The notes under the pieces were generated by a model. The model worked only from the letters and a program-made list of their open reading frames with translations. It ran no database searches and was not told where the DNA came from. Shown here in pieces: positions 24,696 through 33,671 of a DNA stretch of 64,000 nt (the stretch's first letter is position 1; each line of letters opens with the position of its first letter). The stretch is from Spirosoma linguale DSM 74 (lineage in GTDB: Bacteria > Bacteroidota > Bacteroidia > Cytophagales > Spirosomataceae), in contig CP001769.1 of the NCBI GenBank assembly GCA_000024525.1, positions 7,473,001 through 7,537,000 on the forward strand. The letters run 5' to 3'. The position numbers and the translations under genes were made by a program.

Positions 24696-26618
24696 TTACT
24701 TAAACAAAGGCGCGTGAATCTTTTTCAGCGTTTCGATAGGTATTTTGATTACCTCTCGGTCGTACGTAAGCAGGCCGTTGACTTCGCCTTCCACGTCCGT
24801 CGTTTGGGTATACACTGCCGCCGACAGCGCCTGTTTCTGATAATACTCCACGATTTTGGCGTATTTCTTCTGGTAGGCTTTCAGCACCTCGTCGGCCGAT
24901 TGATACGTCTGGTAGCCCCAGTTCCGCATCTCTGGGTTCCAGAGATGACCCTGTACCGGCCAGCCGATGCCGCCAAATTCGCCAATAACTACCACGCGGT
25001 CGGTTTTGGGTGCTGGTGCGTTGGGTTCCGGCTCGTAGGTATGAATATCGTAGAAATCGCCCGCGCCGAGGTCGTTCCAGCCGCTGCTGGCGTTAACGGT
25101 CCGGCTGGGGTCGAGGGCTTTCACCCAATCGGCCAGGCGTTTGTTGTCGTACTGGCCCCAGCCTTCGTTATGCACCACCCAGGTAACAATGCTGGGGTGG
25201 TTATGCAGGCGGTTCATCATCCGGCGTAGCTCCAGTTCAAACTGTTCTTTCGCCTTCGACCGGCGAATGGGCTCCGTCTGATCGCCGGGGGCTTCGTTCT
25301 GGCCTTCCAGAAAGCCCGACGGCATATCCTGCCAAACCAGCATGCCCATCTTATCACACAGGTAATAATAGCGGTCAGGCTCTACTTTGATGTGCTTACG
25401 GAGCATGTTGAAGCCCGACTTTTTCAGGAAGTCAATTTCAAAGGCCATCGCGTCATCCGAAGGGGGCGTCAGTAAACTGCCGGGCCACCAGCCCTGATCG
25501 AGCGGGCCATTCTGGAAAACAAATTTGTTGTTCAGCAGCAATACCGGCTGGTTGGCTACCGGACCTTTCCCCGTCGCAATTTTCCGCATGGCAAAGTAGC
25601 CGGTTACCACATCGAGCGGATTGCCCGTTACGGTAGCACCGGCGAAGGCCTTGTTCAGGGCATCATCCTGACGCGGGCGTTTATTGCGGGGCGTATCGCC
25701 AAAAGGGTCCGTTACGGTAACCAGTTCGGCTTTAAAGTCATACAGGAACGGGCTATCGGGCGACCAGAGTTTGGGGTTTTTCACCGAAAGGTACCCCGTC
25801 CGCCCGGCACGAACGAGCGTTGTGGCAACGGTTCGGTTGCCGTCCATCGCCGTCAATCGAATGGCAGTGGTGTAGTTGTTAGCGGGTTTGTCGAGCAGCA
25901 CATCGACCCGAACCCGGCCCGAATCCAGTTCGGGGGTGAGTTTCACCTCTTCGATGTAGGTCTGCTTCGGCACCGGCTCCATCCAGACCGTTTGCCAGAT
26001 GCCCGACACGGGCGTGTACCAGATGCCATTCGGGTTCATCAACTGTTTGCCGCGTGGCTGTTCGCCCGTTGAGGTAGGGTCGAGTACGCCCAGTACGAGT
26101 TGATTCTGGCCGTCTTTCAGGTAATCGGTAATGTCGAAGCTAAACGCATCCAAACCGCCGGTATGCGAACCCACCAGCCCGCCATTGACCCACAGGCTGC
26201 ATTCATAATCTACCGCGCCGAAGTGCAGCAGCACCCGTTGTCCGGCCCAGTCGGCGGGTACGCTAACGGTACGACGGTACCACAAACGCTGGTCGGCAGT
26301 GAGTGATTTATTGACTTTCGACACCGTCGACTCTACGCTGAAGGGTACGAGAATCTGCCCCGAAAAATCGGTTGGCTGGGGAGCGGTTTTGGCCGTAATG
26401 GCATAGTCCCACATACCGTTCAGGTTCTGCCATTGTTTGCGGACCATCTGCGGACGCGGGTATTCACGCCAGGCGTTCTCCGGCGTTAGCTGCTTCTCCC
26501 ACCGGCTCATGATGGGGGCCGTTCGGGGCGTATTCTGGGCGGGCGATTGCGCAACGGCAAGGCCCGTAGTCAGCAGCAGGAGCCCTAATGGCGTGAATAG
26601 AGTTTGATTAAATCTCAT
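24696..26618 (-). CDS. Glycoside hydrolase family 2 (beta-galactosidase/glucuronidase-like)
   Basis: 640 residues with a signal peptide (start MRFNQTLFTPLGLLLLTTGL, AVAQS cleavage). It contains the GH2 sugar-binding jelly roll (~80-220, LWYRRTVSVPADWAGQRVLL, CSLWVNGGLVG), an immunoglobulin-like domain and a TIM barrel with the acid/base Glu in VVHNEGWGQYD and the nucleophile Glu in VVIGEFGGIG. It would cleave a terminal beta-linked sugar from hemicellulose-type oligosaccharides in the periplasm. It is followed on the same strand, 31 bp upstream, by the large DUF4965 protein, so they may be co-transcribed. The exact sugar cannot be read from sequence. Confidence 0.9.
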   Translation of the reverse strand: MRFNQTLFTPLGLLLLTTGLAVAQSPAQNTPRTAPIMSRWEKQLTPENAWREYPRPQMVRKQWQNLNGMWDYAITAKTAPQPTDFSGQILVPFSVESTVSKVNKSLTADQRLWYRRTVSVPADWAGQRVLLHFGAVDYECSLWVNGGLVGSHTGGLDAFSFDITDYLKDGQNQLVLGVLDPTSTGEQPRGKQLMNPNGIWYTPVSGIWQTVWMEPVPKQTYIEEVKLTPELDSGRVRVDVLLDKPANNYTTAIRLTAMDGNRTVATTLVRAGRTGYLSVKNPKLWSPDSPFLYDFKAELVTVTDPFGDTPRNKRPRQDDALNKAFAGATVTGNPLDVVTGYFAMRKIATGKGPVANQPVLLLNNKFVFQNGPLDQGWWPGSLLTPPSDDAMAFEIDFLKKSGFNMLRKHIKVEPDRYYYLCDKMGMLVWQDMPSGFLEGQNEAPGDQTEPIRRSKAKEQFELELRRMMNRLHNHPSIVTWVVHNEGWGQYDNKRLADWVKALDPSRTVNASSGWNDLGAGDFYDIHTYEPEPNAPAPKTDRVVVIGEFGGIGWPVQGHLWNPEMRNWGYQTYQSADEVLKAYQKKYAKIVEYYQKQALSAAVYTQTTDVEGEVNGLLTYDREVIKIPIETLKKIHAPLFK

Positions 26619-26649
26619 GATTTATAGTAGGTTTAGGGGCTGGTCAATC

Positions 26650-29166
26650 TCACTTACTCAACTTCCCTTCCAGCATTTTGATGTAGTAGCCACCCACGAC
26701 TGAGCGGGCCTGAAAACCAACCTGTTTGGCGTTGGTGGTTTCGTGCCAGTCGGACAGCGGTACCCGCGACGGGGTTTCGTTGACGTATTTCCAGACGGGT
26801 TTGATAAACGCTTCGAAGTCGCGGTTCGATTTGGCGAGGGTAGCCGTCCACACGATCCAGTCTGATTTGGTGTATGTTTTGCGGCTGTCGAGCGGGAGTC
26901 CGTAGGTGCGCTGCTTGGTCAGGTAATAGGCAATTTCGGTTTGTGTCAATTCCTTCGGAAAAATATTCAGATTCAATAGTTTATCCCAGACGAGGTTGTA
27001 TTTCTGGCTCCAGGTGTCGTTCTGATTCTCGAAGGTCAGGTCGTAGTGGGGCAGTTGGTTGAGGGTTTTATCCATCGATAACTGCTGCCATTTAACGGCC
27101 ATATCCCGCGCCGTTTGCAGATAACTCTGTCCGGTGGCTTTGTCGCCCAGTTGAGTGGCCATTTTGCCGTAGGCCGCAATACCCAGAATGGCCTTAACAG
27201 ACAGGTTGGCGTTGCGGGCAATATGACCGGCGAAGTCATCGGTACAAAGCTGGTTTGCGGGGTCGAAACCATCTTTCTTGAGGTATTCTACCCAGGTCGT
27301 CAGCGTTTTCCAATGTTGTTTGGCGTAGTCTGCGTTTCCTTCGGCACCGGCAATGGCACCGGCTAGAATTAACATGTTGCCGCATTCTTCCACGGGCATA
27401 TCTTCTCCATAGGTTTGCCCGTTCGCCAGCGGATAGGTACCAACATCGTGCGCGGCAAAGGGTTTTTTCCAGCGTCCACTCTCCGAATACTGGAAAATTG
27501 GCTCCATCATCCCTTTCAGCAGGGTTGGGTTATACAACAGGAATAGCGGAGCCGACGGATAGGTAACGTCTACCGTACCAATAGAGCCGTTCGAAAAATT
27601 CTCCTTCGACAGAAAGAGCGTTTCGCCTTTAGGACCGGCCACAATTTTATGGGCGGCAATGGCCTGTCGATACGCCAGCGCGCACAGGTCTGCATACTCT
27701 TTACCACCGGCCTTTTTTGCGTCAGAATAAAGTCGATTATCGAATTTTTTACATTTCTCCCGAAGTCGGCTGTAGTCTTTTTCGGCGGTCTGCAAGAGCG
27801 AAATCATGGTGGTTTTCTCATCCCGACGCCACCACGGCCGCAGGTTCTGCTTGAAATACTGCACCGAATACAGATCATCGTACCCAAGCATCAGGTGTTT
27901 TTCGGCGGATTTCGAGATGCTGCCAAAGTCGAGCACGCTGGCAATGGCAATGTCGACGGCTGCTCTCGGCTTATTTCCCGGTACGGCGGCTTTGGTATCG
28001 GTGGGAAGCTGTCCATTCGTCAGAAATGCCTCTTTAAGACCGGGTGCCATGCCATTGGCCGTCTGGTTTCCCGTTTCCTGCGGAGCGGCCAGGTAGGCGT
28101 ACCCCCAATCGATGCGTATATTGTCGCCTTTCTTCGCCAGAATGGGCTGGGCCTCGGTGCCAGCGGTCTGAAAGATCAGTCCCGGTGCCTGCCCTGCCTT
28201 CAGAACCACCTCCTGACCAATTGTGTTCGTTGCCATCGTGCCCGATTCACTCAGGTAAACCTGCACCGAATGCGCCTTGCGGTCCTGCGAGCGAACTTCG
28301 AATGTAACATACGTGATCGGGCGGGCGGCAACGTCTACATCATCCAGCAACAGGGGCGACATAAAATTGACAACCAGGTTCACCGGTCCGGCAGTAAATG
28401 TGTAATCCGTCTGGGTAGCCGACACCGTCACACCCGTTTGGGTAGCCGCCGGAATGATACTAGTCGTGACTGGATTCAGGATACCCACGTCGATGAAGGA
28501 ACCACCCCGGGGACTAATGCAATGCACCGCCAATACGTTTTTCCCTTTGCGCAGGGCTTTCTGACCTGCGGCAGAAAGGGGCAGGTTCACGTATTCACTA
28601 ACGTAGTCGGGTTTGTCAAGAATTTTGGTTCCGTTCAGGTACACCACAACATCGTCGTCGTGGTTGATGGACAGCAGTAGTTTGGCTGGGTCTGCTTTGC
28701 CATCGTAGGTAAACTCCCTTCGGTAATAAATACCGTCTTTGTCGGTAGTGACCCATTTCGTTTTGGCTTCGGGCGTATCGCCGAAAGGGCCTGGCCCCGT
28801 TTGCCAGCCACCGGCGTTAAAATCGGCCTTTTCCCAGCCGGTAGTTGGTTTTTTTGTCGTGTATTGGGCCGTGTACGACTGTGTCTCGCCGGTTGGCAGA
28901 ATGGCTTCGTAGCTGGTGGGTACGGCACCCAGAAACTGATAGGCTTTACCATCTACCCGAATAATACCTTCCAGCGATTGGGGCTTGCCGGTCCAGTGCC
29001 GTGTAGGCGAATCGGTCAGCTTGTCGGTCATACTCCAGACGCTGAAGTAAGGGTCATGGGTAATAAGCGGGTAAGCCGGTGGGCGAAGATTCTGGGCAGA
29101 AAGCTGCCCGAAAAGGAGTGAAGAAAGAAGCGCAACGGAAACGAAAAGAGCCGAGTTTTTTTGCAT
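26650..29166 (-). CDS. GtaA-like large secreted protein (DUF5127/DUF4965/DUF1793)
   Basis: 838 residues from the ATG at 29166, which starts a signal peptide (MQKNSALFVSVALLSSLLFG, LSAQ); a longer in-frame start at 29217 has no signal. The order is DUF4964-type N-terminus (PPAYPLITHDPYFSVWSMTD), DUF5127, DUF4965 (~DDLYSVQYFKQNLRPWW to YKYSSSGRW-type EPIFQYSESGRWKKPFAAHD) and a six-hairpin helical DUF1793 domain (DGFDPANQLCTDDFAGHIA, QLPHYDLTFENQNDTWSQKY). Fungal relatives are called glutaminase A, but bacterial members sit in polysaccharide loci and may be glycoside hydrolases; the catalytic role is not established. It precedes GH2 on the same strand. Confidence 0.82.
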   Translation of the reverse strand: MQKNSALFVSVALLSSLLFGQLSAQNLRPPAYPLITHDPYFSVWSMTDKLTDSPTRHWTGKPQSLEGIIRVDGKAYQFLGAVPTSYEAILPTGETQSYTAQYTTKKPTTGWEKADFNAGGWQTGPGPFGDTPEAKTKWVTTDKDGIYYRREFTYDGKADPAKLLLSINHDDDVVVYLNGTKILDKPDYVSEYVNLPLSAAGQKALRKGKNVLAVHCISPRGGSFIDVGILNPVTTSIIPAATQTGVTVSATQTDYTFTAGPVNLVVNFMSPLLLDDVDVAARPITYVTFEVRSQDRKAHSVQVYLSESGTMATNTIGQEVVLKAGQAPGLIFQTAGTEAQPILAKKGDNIRIDWGYAYLAAPQETGNQTANGMAPGLKEAFLTNGQLPTDTKAAVPGNKPRAAVDIAIASVLDFGSISKSAEKHLMLGYDDLYSVQYFKQNLRPWWRRDEKTTMISLLQTAEKDYSRLREKCKKFDNRLYSDAKKAGGKEYADLCALAYRQAIAAHKIVAGPKGETLFLSKENFSNGSIGTVDVTYPSAPLFLLYNPTLLKGMMEPIFQYSESGRWKKPFAAHDVGTYPLANGQTYGEDMPVEECGNMLILAGAIAGAEGNADYAKQHWKTLTTWVEYLKKDGFDPANQLCTDDFAGHIARNANLSVKAILGIAAYGKMATQLGDKATGQSYLQTARDMAVKWQQLSMDKTLNQLPHYDLTFENQNDTWSQKYNLVWDKLLNLNIFPKELTQTEIAYYLTKQRTYGLPLDSRKTYTKSDWIVWTATLAKSNRDFEAFIKPVWKYVNETPSRVPLSDWHETTNAKQVGFQARSVVGGYYIKMLEGKLSK

Positions 29167-29510
29167 TGGAACTAGCTGGTTGGTAGATACACGGAAATCA
29201 TCCACAACATAAACCATATGTTGGCACCGCTTTACTTATTGACGTGAATAATTTGGCACCGCCCGGCCGGGCCGTCCTGTTCGCTTGCTGCAACGACGTT
29301 CCGCCTAGTAAGAATACCTCAATGGAAACAGCCGAAAAGGAAGAAGTAAAGAACACGTTTCGGCTGAATATGCAACCGATTGTATTTTGTATTCAATGCC
29401 GTAAGCGGTTTAGGTTAATACTAGTTGCAACTGGGGGAGTGCTTGGCCTGCTGTTTTAGTACAAATGGTATATAAGTAATTTATAATTAAATTATTCTTT
29501 CTCTTATATT
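29167..29510. other. Divergent promoter region without gene
   Basis: Between the divergent GtaA-like and RraA-like genes. It contains a GTTGCAAC palindrome near 29423 and becomes AT-rich from 29460. No protein family is recognisable in the short open frames here. Confidence 0.5.
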
Positions 29511-29526
29511 TTGCAATCGGTTGCAA
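29511..29526. promoter_or_regulatory. LacI-family-type operator
   Basis: TTGCAATCGGTTGCAA: half-sites TTGCAA/TTGCAA around a central CG, the pattern bound by LacI/CcpA-like regulators, 145 bp before the RraA-like gene. No LacI-family gene is in the window, so the regulator would be encoded elsewhere. Confidence 0.6.
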
Positions 29527-29670
29527 ATGCGGAAATTATGAAAGACTTTTATAATCACGGCTTATGACGGCTATTTCAGGAGCTTGTAACCACAGCTTAT
29601 TAAGGGTAGATGAACCCGTTATCCGTCTTATTCTTTCCAAATCCTAAACGTTTAATCTTTACTAGTTTCA

Positions 29671-30615
29671 ATGAAAAAGGTAATCGTAATGACCGCTGTG
29701 TTGTTACTGACCGGCTTGGCGTCGGTATCGGTTGCACAGCAGATCTCGAAGGAGGAACTGATCTTCCTGACGCCCGAATGGAAGGGGGAGCGCTTCCCCG
29801 ATGGCCGCCCGAAAGTACCGGATGCTATTATCAAACGAATGAAACTGGTAACCCACGAAGAAGCCTGGGCGGTCATGAAAGGTGAAAACTACCGGTATCA
29901 GTACGCGGGCGACTGGCAAACAATCAACCCGGACAGTGTACTTGTTGGCCGTGCCTTAACCGCCACGTTTATGCCCGGTCGGCCGGACGTACACCGGGTA
30001 ACGGACGAAAAAGGACACACCAAAGATGGCCGGGTGAAATCGCAGAATGCGTGGCCAATCGACATGCTCGTGAAGGGCGATGTGTATGTGGTGGATCAGT
30101 ACGGCATGCACGAAGACGGGCCAACCATTGGCGACAATCTGGGTAACTCGATATACGCCAAAACGGGTAACGGCATCGTCTACGAAGGCGCGCTTCGGGA
30201 TGTGGCCGGACTGAAAGAGATTGGCGGTTTTACGTCGTATTTCAGAAGTTATCACCCCTCGCACCACAACCCGGAGGGAAACCTGAATACCACGCTGGTG
30301 GGCATTAACCGCCCAACGCGCATCGGGAAAGTGATGGTGATGCCGGGCGATATCGTATTGGGTCGTGATGGCGGGGTGGCGTTTATTCCGCCCCATCTGG
30401 CCGAGAAAGTGGTGAAAACGTCGGAGATTATCCGGCTGCGCGACATGTTCGGGCACCTGCGGTTGCGGGAGCAGAAATACACGCCGGGGCAGATCGATTC
30501 CCGCTGGTCGGATGCTATCGAGAAGGATTTTTCGCAGTGGCTCAACGCCCACGTCAGCGAACTGCCCGTACCGAAAGAGCAGATTCAGGAATACCTCAAA
30601 ACCCGTACGTGGTAG
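29671..30615 (+). CDS. RraA-like family protein with signal peptide
   Basis: 314 residues, start MKKVIVMTAVLLLTGLASVS with cleavage at SVAQQ. The core (~50-255) is the RraA / HMG-CHA aldolase-like fold formerly called demethylmenaquinone methyltransferase: LVGRALTATFMPG, DVYVVDQYGMHEDGPTIGDN, the family motif GxxRD in VYEGALRDVAGL and GDIVLGRDGGVAFIPPHLA. Divalent-metal aldolases and lyases of this fold act on oxo-acids. Exported versions occur in Bacteroidota sugar-acid loci next to enolase-superfamily enzymes, as here, and probably act on sugar-acid derivatives in the periplasm. The reaction is not known. Confidence 0.82.
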   Translation: MKKVIVMTAVLLLTGLASVSVAQQISKEELIFLTPEWKGERFPDGRPKVPDAIIKRMKLVTHEEAWAVMKGENYRYQYAGDWQTINPDSVLVGRALTATFMPGRPDVHRVTDEKGHTKDGRVKSQNAWPIDMLVKGDVYVVDQYGMHEDGPTIGDNLGNSIYAKTGNGIVYEGALRDVAGLKEIGGFTSYFRSYHPSHHNPEGNLNTTLVGINRPTRIGKVMVMPGDIVLGRDGGVAFIPPHLAEKVVKTSEIIRLRDMFGHLRLREQKYTPGQIDSRWSDAIEKDFSQWLNAHVSELPVPKEQIQEYLKTRTW

Positions 30616-30617
30616 TT

Positions 30618-30737
30618 GGTTAGTGGTTATTCGTTAGTGGTTATTCGTTAATAGGCCTTCGTCAGCCGGTGAGCACCTTACTAATAGATAACTACTAACT
30701 CAATAACCATTAACCACGAACTCAATAACCACTAACC
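30618..30737. repeat. Inverted repeat of GGTTAGTGGTTATT units
   Basis: GGTTAGTGGTTATT (30618-30631, with a second partial copy directly after) pairs with AATAACCACTAACC (30724-30737, preceded by AATAACCATTAACCAC). It fills the gap between the RraA-like gene and the next one. Confidence 0.7.
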
Positions 30738-30742
30738 TAATC

Positions 30743-32020
30743 ATGACAACATCTCGTCGTTCTTTTTTGACTAAAGGCGCCATTGCCAGTGCATTAGCGG
30801 CTACAACATTATCAACATTCGGGGAGGGACTGGAAACGGCCGTCCACAATGCCCCCCTTTCTTCGGCACCCTCCGACCTGAAAATCACCGATATCAAGTG
30901 CGGCTACATTCGTAATGGGCACAGCTTATTTGTGAAGATTCATACCAACCAGGGCATCTGGGGTTGTGGCGAGGGCGTGGATGCTACGCCCGGAACCTAT
31001 CACCTGGTGAAAATGATGGGCGAACGCATCAAAGGCAAAAGCCCGCTTAACGTTAATCGCTTATTTGAAGATGTTCGAAAAGCCGGTTTCTTTGAAGGAG
31101 CCCAGGCGGGTATGTACATATCGGTACTGTCGGCCATCGAAACGGCACTTTGGGATTTGACCGGTAAGGCACTCGGCATGCCTGTGTATCAACTGTTGGG
31201 GGGTAAGTTTCGGGATAAGATCCGGGTTTACTGCGACACCGGGGCCTATCGGGAAACCGACACCAGCGCCGAAGCCTTCGGGAAAAGTGCCAAACGGGCA
31301 GTCGACATGGGCTTTACGGCGGTGAAATATGACATCGACGAGCGCAACGACCCGAATAAATACGATGCCTATAACTGGACAGCCAGTCAGGGAGAGCTGG
31401 AGCGGATGTACAACCAGATTGCCGGTGTCCGCAAAGCCGTTGGACCGAAAGTCGACATCTGCGTGGACATGCACGGGAAGTACGACGTAACCACGGGCCG
31501 ACGCGTAGCCAAGATGATGGAGCCGCTGAACCTGCTGTTTCTGGAGGAGCCCATCCCCGCCGAAAACCCCGAAGCGTACCGCCAAATCCGCGAGGCTTCC
31601 AACACCCCTATTTGTGCCGGTGAAAACCACTACCTGGCCCACGGATTCCGCAAACTCCTCGAAATTGGTGCCGTCGACATTATCATGCCCGATTTGCAGA
31701 AGGCGGGCGGCCTGGGTGAAGCGCAGCGGATTGCCAATCTGGCCAATCTGTATTACGTGCCGTTTGCTCCGCACATGGTGGCGTCTTATCTGGGTGCTAT
31801 GGCGTCGAGCCACGTATGTGCGTCGGTGCCGAACTTCCTGATTCTGGAATGGCAGATCTACTTCCACGAAGAGCCGATGTTCAAGGAAATCGTCACCTTC
31901 GATGGCCCAATGGTGGAAAAAGGATTTATACCGCTGTCTAACAAACCGGGTATCGGTGTCGAAATCAACGAGGAAGGGATGCGTAAATATGCGCCGAAAG
32001 ATGTGCCTTTCTTTGTCTAG
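30743..32020 (+). CDS. Enolase-superfamily sugar-acid dehydratase (mandelate racemase type), Tat-exported
   Basis: 425 residues. A Tat-type signal (SRRSFLTKGAIASALAATTL) precedes the capping domain (~45-170) and the barrel with the expected metal ligands: D242 in ICVDMHGKYD, Glu in LFLEEPIPAENPEA and Glu in PICAGENHY, with His in VPFAPHMVAS as a base. The pattern resembles galactonate/mannonate-type dehydratases of the superfamily; the substrate is probably an aldonic or uronic acid. Export is unusual for a catabolic dehydratase and, with the exported RraA-like protein upstream, suggests periplasmic sugar-acid processing. It probably shares a transcript with that gene, although a repeat lies between them. 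Confidence 0.85.
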   Translation: MTTSRRSFLTKGAIASALAATTLSTFGEGLETAVHNAPLSSAPSDLKITDIKCGYIRNGHSLFVKIHTNQGIWGCGEGVDATPGTYHLVKMMGERIKGKSPLNVNRLFEDVRKAGFFEGAQAGMYISVLSAIETALWDLTGKALGMPVYQLLGGKFRDKIRVYCDTGAYRETDTSAEAFGKSAKRAVDMGFTAVKYDIDERNDPNKYDAYNWTASQGELERMYNQIAGVRKAVGPKVDICVDMHGKYDVTTGRRVAKMMEPLNLLFLEEPIPAENPEAYRQIREASNTPICAGENHYLAHGFRKLLEIGAVDIIMPDLQKAGGLGEAQRIANLANLYYVPFAPHMVASYLGAMASSHVCASVPNFLILEWQIYFHEEPMFKEIVTFDGPMVEKGFIPLSNKPGIGVEINEEGMRKYAPKDVPFFV

Positions 32021-32091
32021 TGAACCGAGCCCAGCTGCACCGTTTAATAAGCCGAAAAGACGCATTCAATACGCTTTTTGAGCGACTAGAC

Positions 32092-32151
32092 TGTGGATAA
32101 GTAGGTGTTTTTAACGGTTTAAGTGTGGATAACTTTTCGATGTGTGGATAA
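32092..32151 (+). promoter_or_regulatory. Cluster of three perfect DnaA boxes
   Basis: The 9-mer TGTGGATAA (reverse complement of TTATCCACA) occurs at 32092-32100, 32124-32132 and 32143-32151, all in the same orientation, in the 290-bp gap before the hexuronate permease gene. A perfect inverted pair GGCTAGC/GCTAGCC-like hairpin (~32223-32263) follows. The boxes could be a replication-origin, DnaA-titration or DnaA-regulated promoter site. Confidence 0.7.
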
Positions 32152-32308
32152 GGTCACAGCCATGCAAAGCGCAGGAAAGGGTATCATATAAGTAGTGATT
32201 TGACAATCAGATAAATAGGTCTGGCTAGCTGGTTCTGTACAGTAAGTAAACCGGCTAGCCATGTTTTAGAGTAGTCTGACCGACACTCACCCTAATCGCA
32301 CTCCTCCA

Positions 32309-33670
32309 TTGACAACAAAACCCACGCCCGCTGCTGCCGATACCCTGAGGCCTACTGGTGGTGCATTGCCTACTTCCAGCAACTACCGATGGATCATTGT
32401 TGGGTTGCTTTTTTTCGCAACGACCATCAACTACCTCGACCGGCAGGTCATGAGTCTGCTGAAACCCGTTTTAGAAAAGGAGTTCAACTGGAGTGAAACC
32501 GATTACGGCGATCTGGTAACCATCTTCACGTTTTTTTACGGAGCCTCAACCTTACTGGCCGGGTATATCATTGATCGGGTCGGTACAAAACTGGGCTATA
32601 TCGGCGCTATTGTAGTTTGGAGTTTAGCGGCTATGGGCCATGCGCTGGCGGGTGGTACGGCCGGATTTATGGTTGCCCGGGCGCTGCTGGGTATTGGCGA
32701 AGCCGGTAATTTTCCCGCTTCCATCAAAACTGTGGCCGAGTGGTTTCCGCAGAAAGAACGCGCGCTGGCCGTGGGCATCTTTAACTCCGGGGCCAACATC
32801 GGAGCGGTGGTAGCTCCGGCCGTTGTGCCGCCCCTGGCCCTTATGCTGGGCTGGCAAATGACCTTTATCATCACCGGTGCGCTGGGCTTCCTCTGGATCG
32901 TGGCCTGGTGGTTCTATTACGAAGTACCCGCCCGGCACAAGCGCGTAAGTGCGGCTGAACTAGCTCATATCACCTCCGATCCCGTTGAACCATCCGTTGC
33001 CGGCGATGCTGCCGCCACGGATTTGCTGGCGGATAAAACAGAAACCAGCTATCCTATTTTTGCCAATAAGGCCATCTGGGGCTTCATGAGCGGGAAACTC
33101 CTCACCGATCCGATCTGGTGGTTTTTCCTCTTCTGGCTCCCTTCGTACCTGTCGAACATTTATCACCTGGATTTGAAAAAGCTGGGTGCTCCGCTCATCG
33201 TCATCTATCTGGCGGCTACCATTGGCAGCGTTGGTGGTGGCTGGCTCTCGTCCATGTTAATTGCCAAAGGCTGGCATCCAACCCGGGCGCGGCAGTGGGC
33301 AATGGCTTTGTTCGCGATCTGCATAACCCCCGTTATGGCGATTAGCCAGATGAACAGCATGTGGCCCGTAATTGGTATTTTATCGCTGGCTGTGGCCGCT
33401 CACCAGGCCTGGTCAGCCAATATTTTTACCGTTGCTGCCGATCAGTTTCCCAGGCGCGTGCTGAGCCGGGTGGTTGGTTTGGGAACCATGGCCGGAACCA
33501 TGGGAGGAGCTGTATTCCCGCTGCTGGTTGGTCGTATCCTCGACCATTATAAAGCGTTGGGAAGCCTGTCGGAAGGGTATTACATTATTTTTTACATCGC
33601 CGGCTTCGCCTATCTGGTCGCCTGGACGATGCTGTATATTTTTGTGTTCAGTCGCGTGAAATCGAGATAA
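32309..33670 (+). CDS. MFS transporter, ACS family, hexuronate (ExuT-like) permease
   Basis: 453 residues with about twelve transmembrane helices. The start TTG gives MTTKPTPAAADTLRPTGGAL; the next ATG falls inside the first helix, so TTG is preferred. Family marks: NYRWIIVGLLFFATTINYLD and RQVMSLLKPVLEKEFNWSET in helix 1, RALLGIGEAGNFPASIKTVA, ERALAVGIFNSGANIGAVVA, and GGGWLSSMLIAKGW in the second half. ACS-family members of this type carry glucuronate/galacturonate with protons. Position between an enolase-superfamily enzyme and CE15/UxuA/GH67 genes supports uptake of (methyl)glucuronate into the cytoplasm. Confidence 0.9.
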   Translation: MTTKPTPAAADTLRPTGGALPTSSNYRWIIVGLLFFATTINYLDRQVMSLLKPVLEKEFNWSETDYGDLVTIFTFFYGASTLLAGYIIDRVGTKLGYIGAIVVWSLAAMGHALAGGTAGFMVARALLGIGEAGNFPASIKTVAEWFPQKERALAVGIFNSGANIGAVVAPAVVPPLALMLGWQMTFIITGALGFLWIVAWWFYYEVPARHKRVSAAELAHITSDPVEPSVAGDAAATDLLADKTETSYPIFANKAIWGFMSGKLLTDPIWWFFLFWLPSYLSNIYHLDLKKLGAPLIVIYLAATIGSVGGGWLSSMLIAKGWHPTRARQWAMALFAICITPVMAISQMNSMWPVIGILSLAVAAHQAWSANIFTVAADQFPRRVLSRVVGLGTMAGTMGGAVFPLLVGRILDHYKALGSLSEGYYIIFYIAGFAYLVAWTMLYIFVFSRVKSR

Positions 33671-33671
33671 A

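Noticed and set aside
27649..28680. 343-aa plus-strand frame opposite the GtaA-like gene
   Set aside because: Antisense shadow of a gene with strong family motifs and a signal peptide.
29244..29459. 71-aa plus-strand frame in the divergent promoter region
   Set aside because: No recognisable domain; composition fits non-coding DNA.
32021..32308. Firm assignment of the DnaA-box cluster as oriC
   Set aside because: No dnaA, dnaN or other typical origin genes are near and GC skew of the genome is not available, so only a DnaA-box cluster is claimed.
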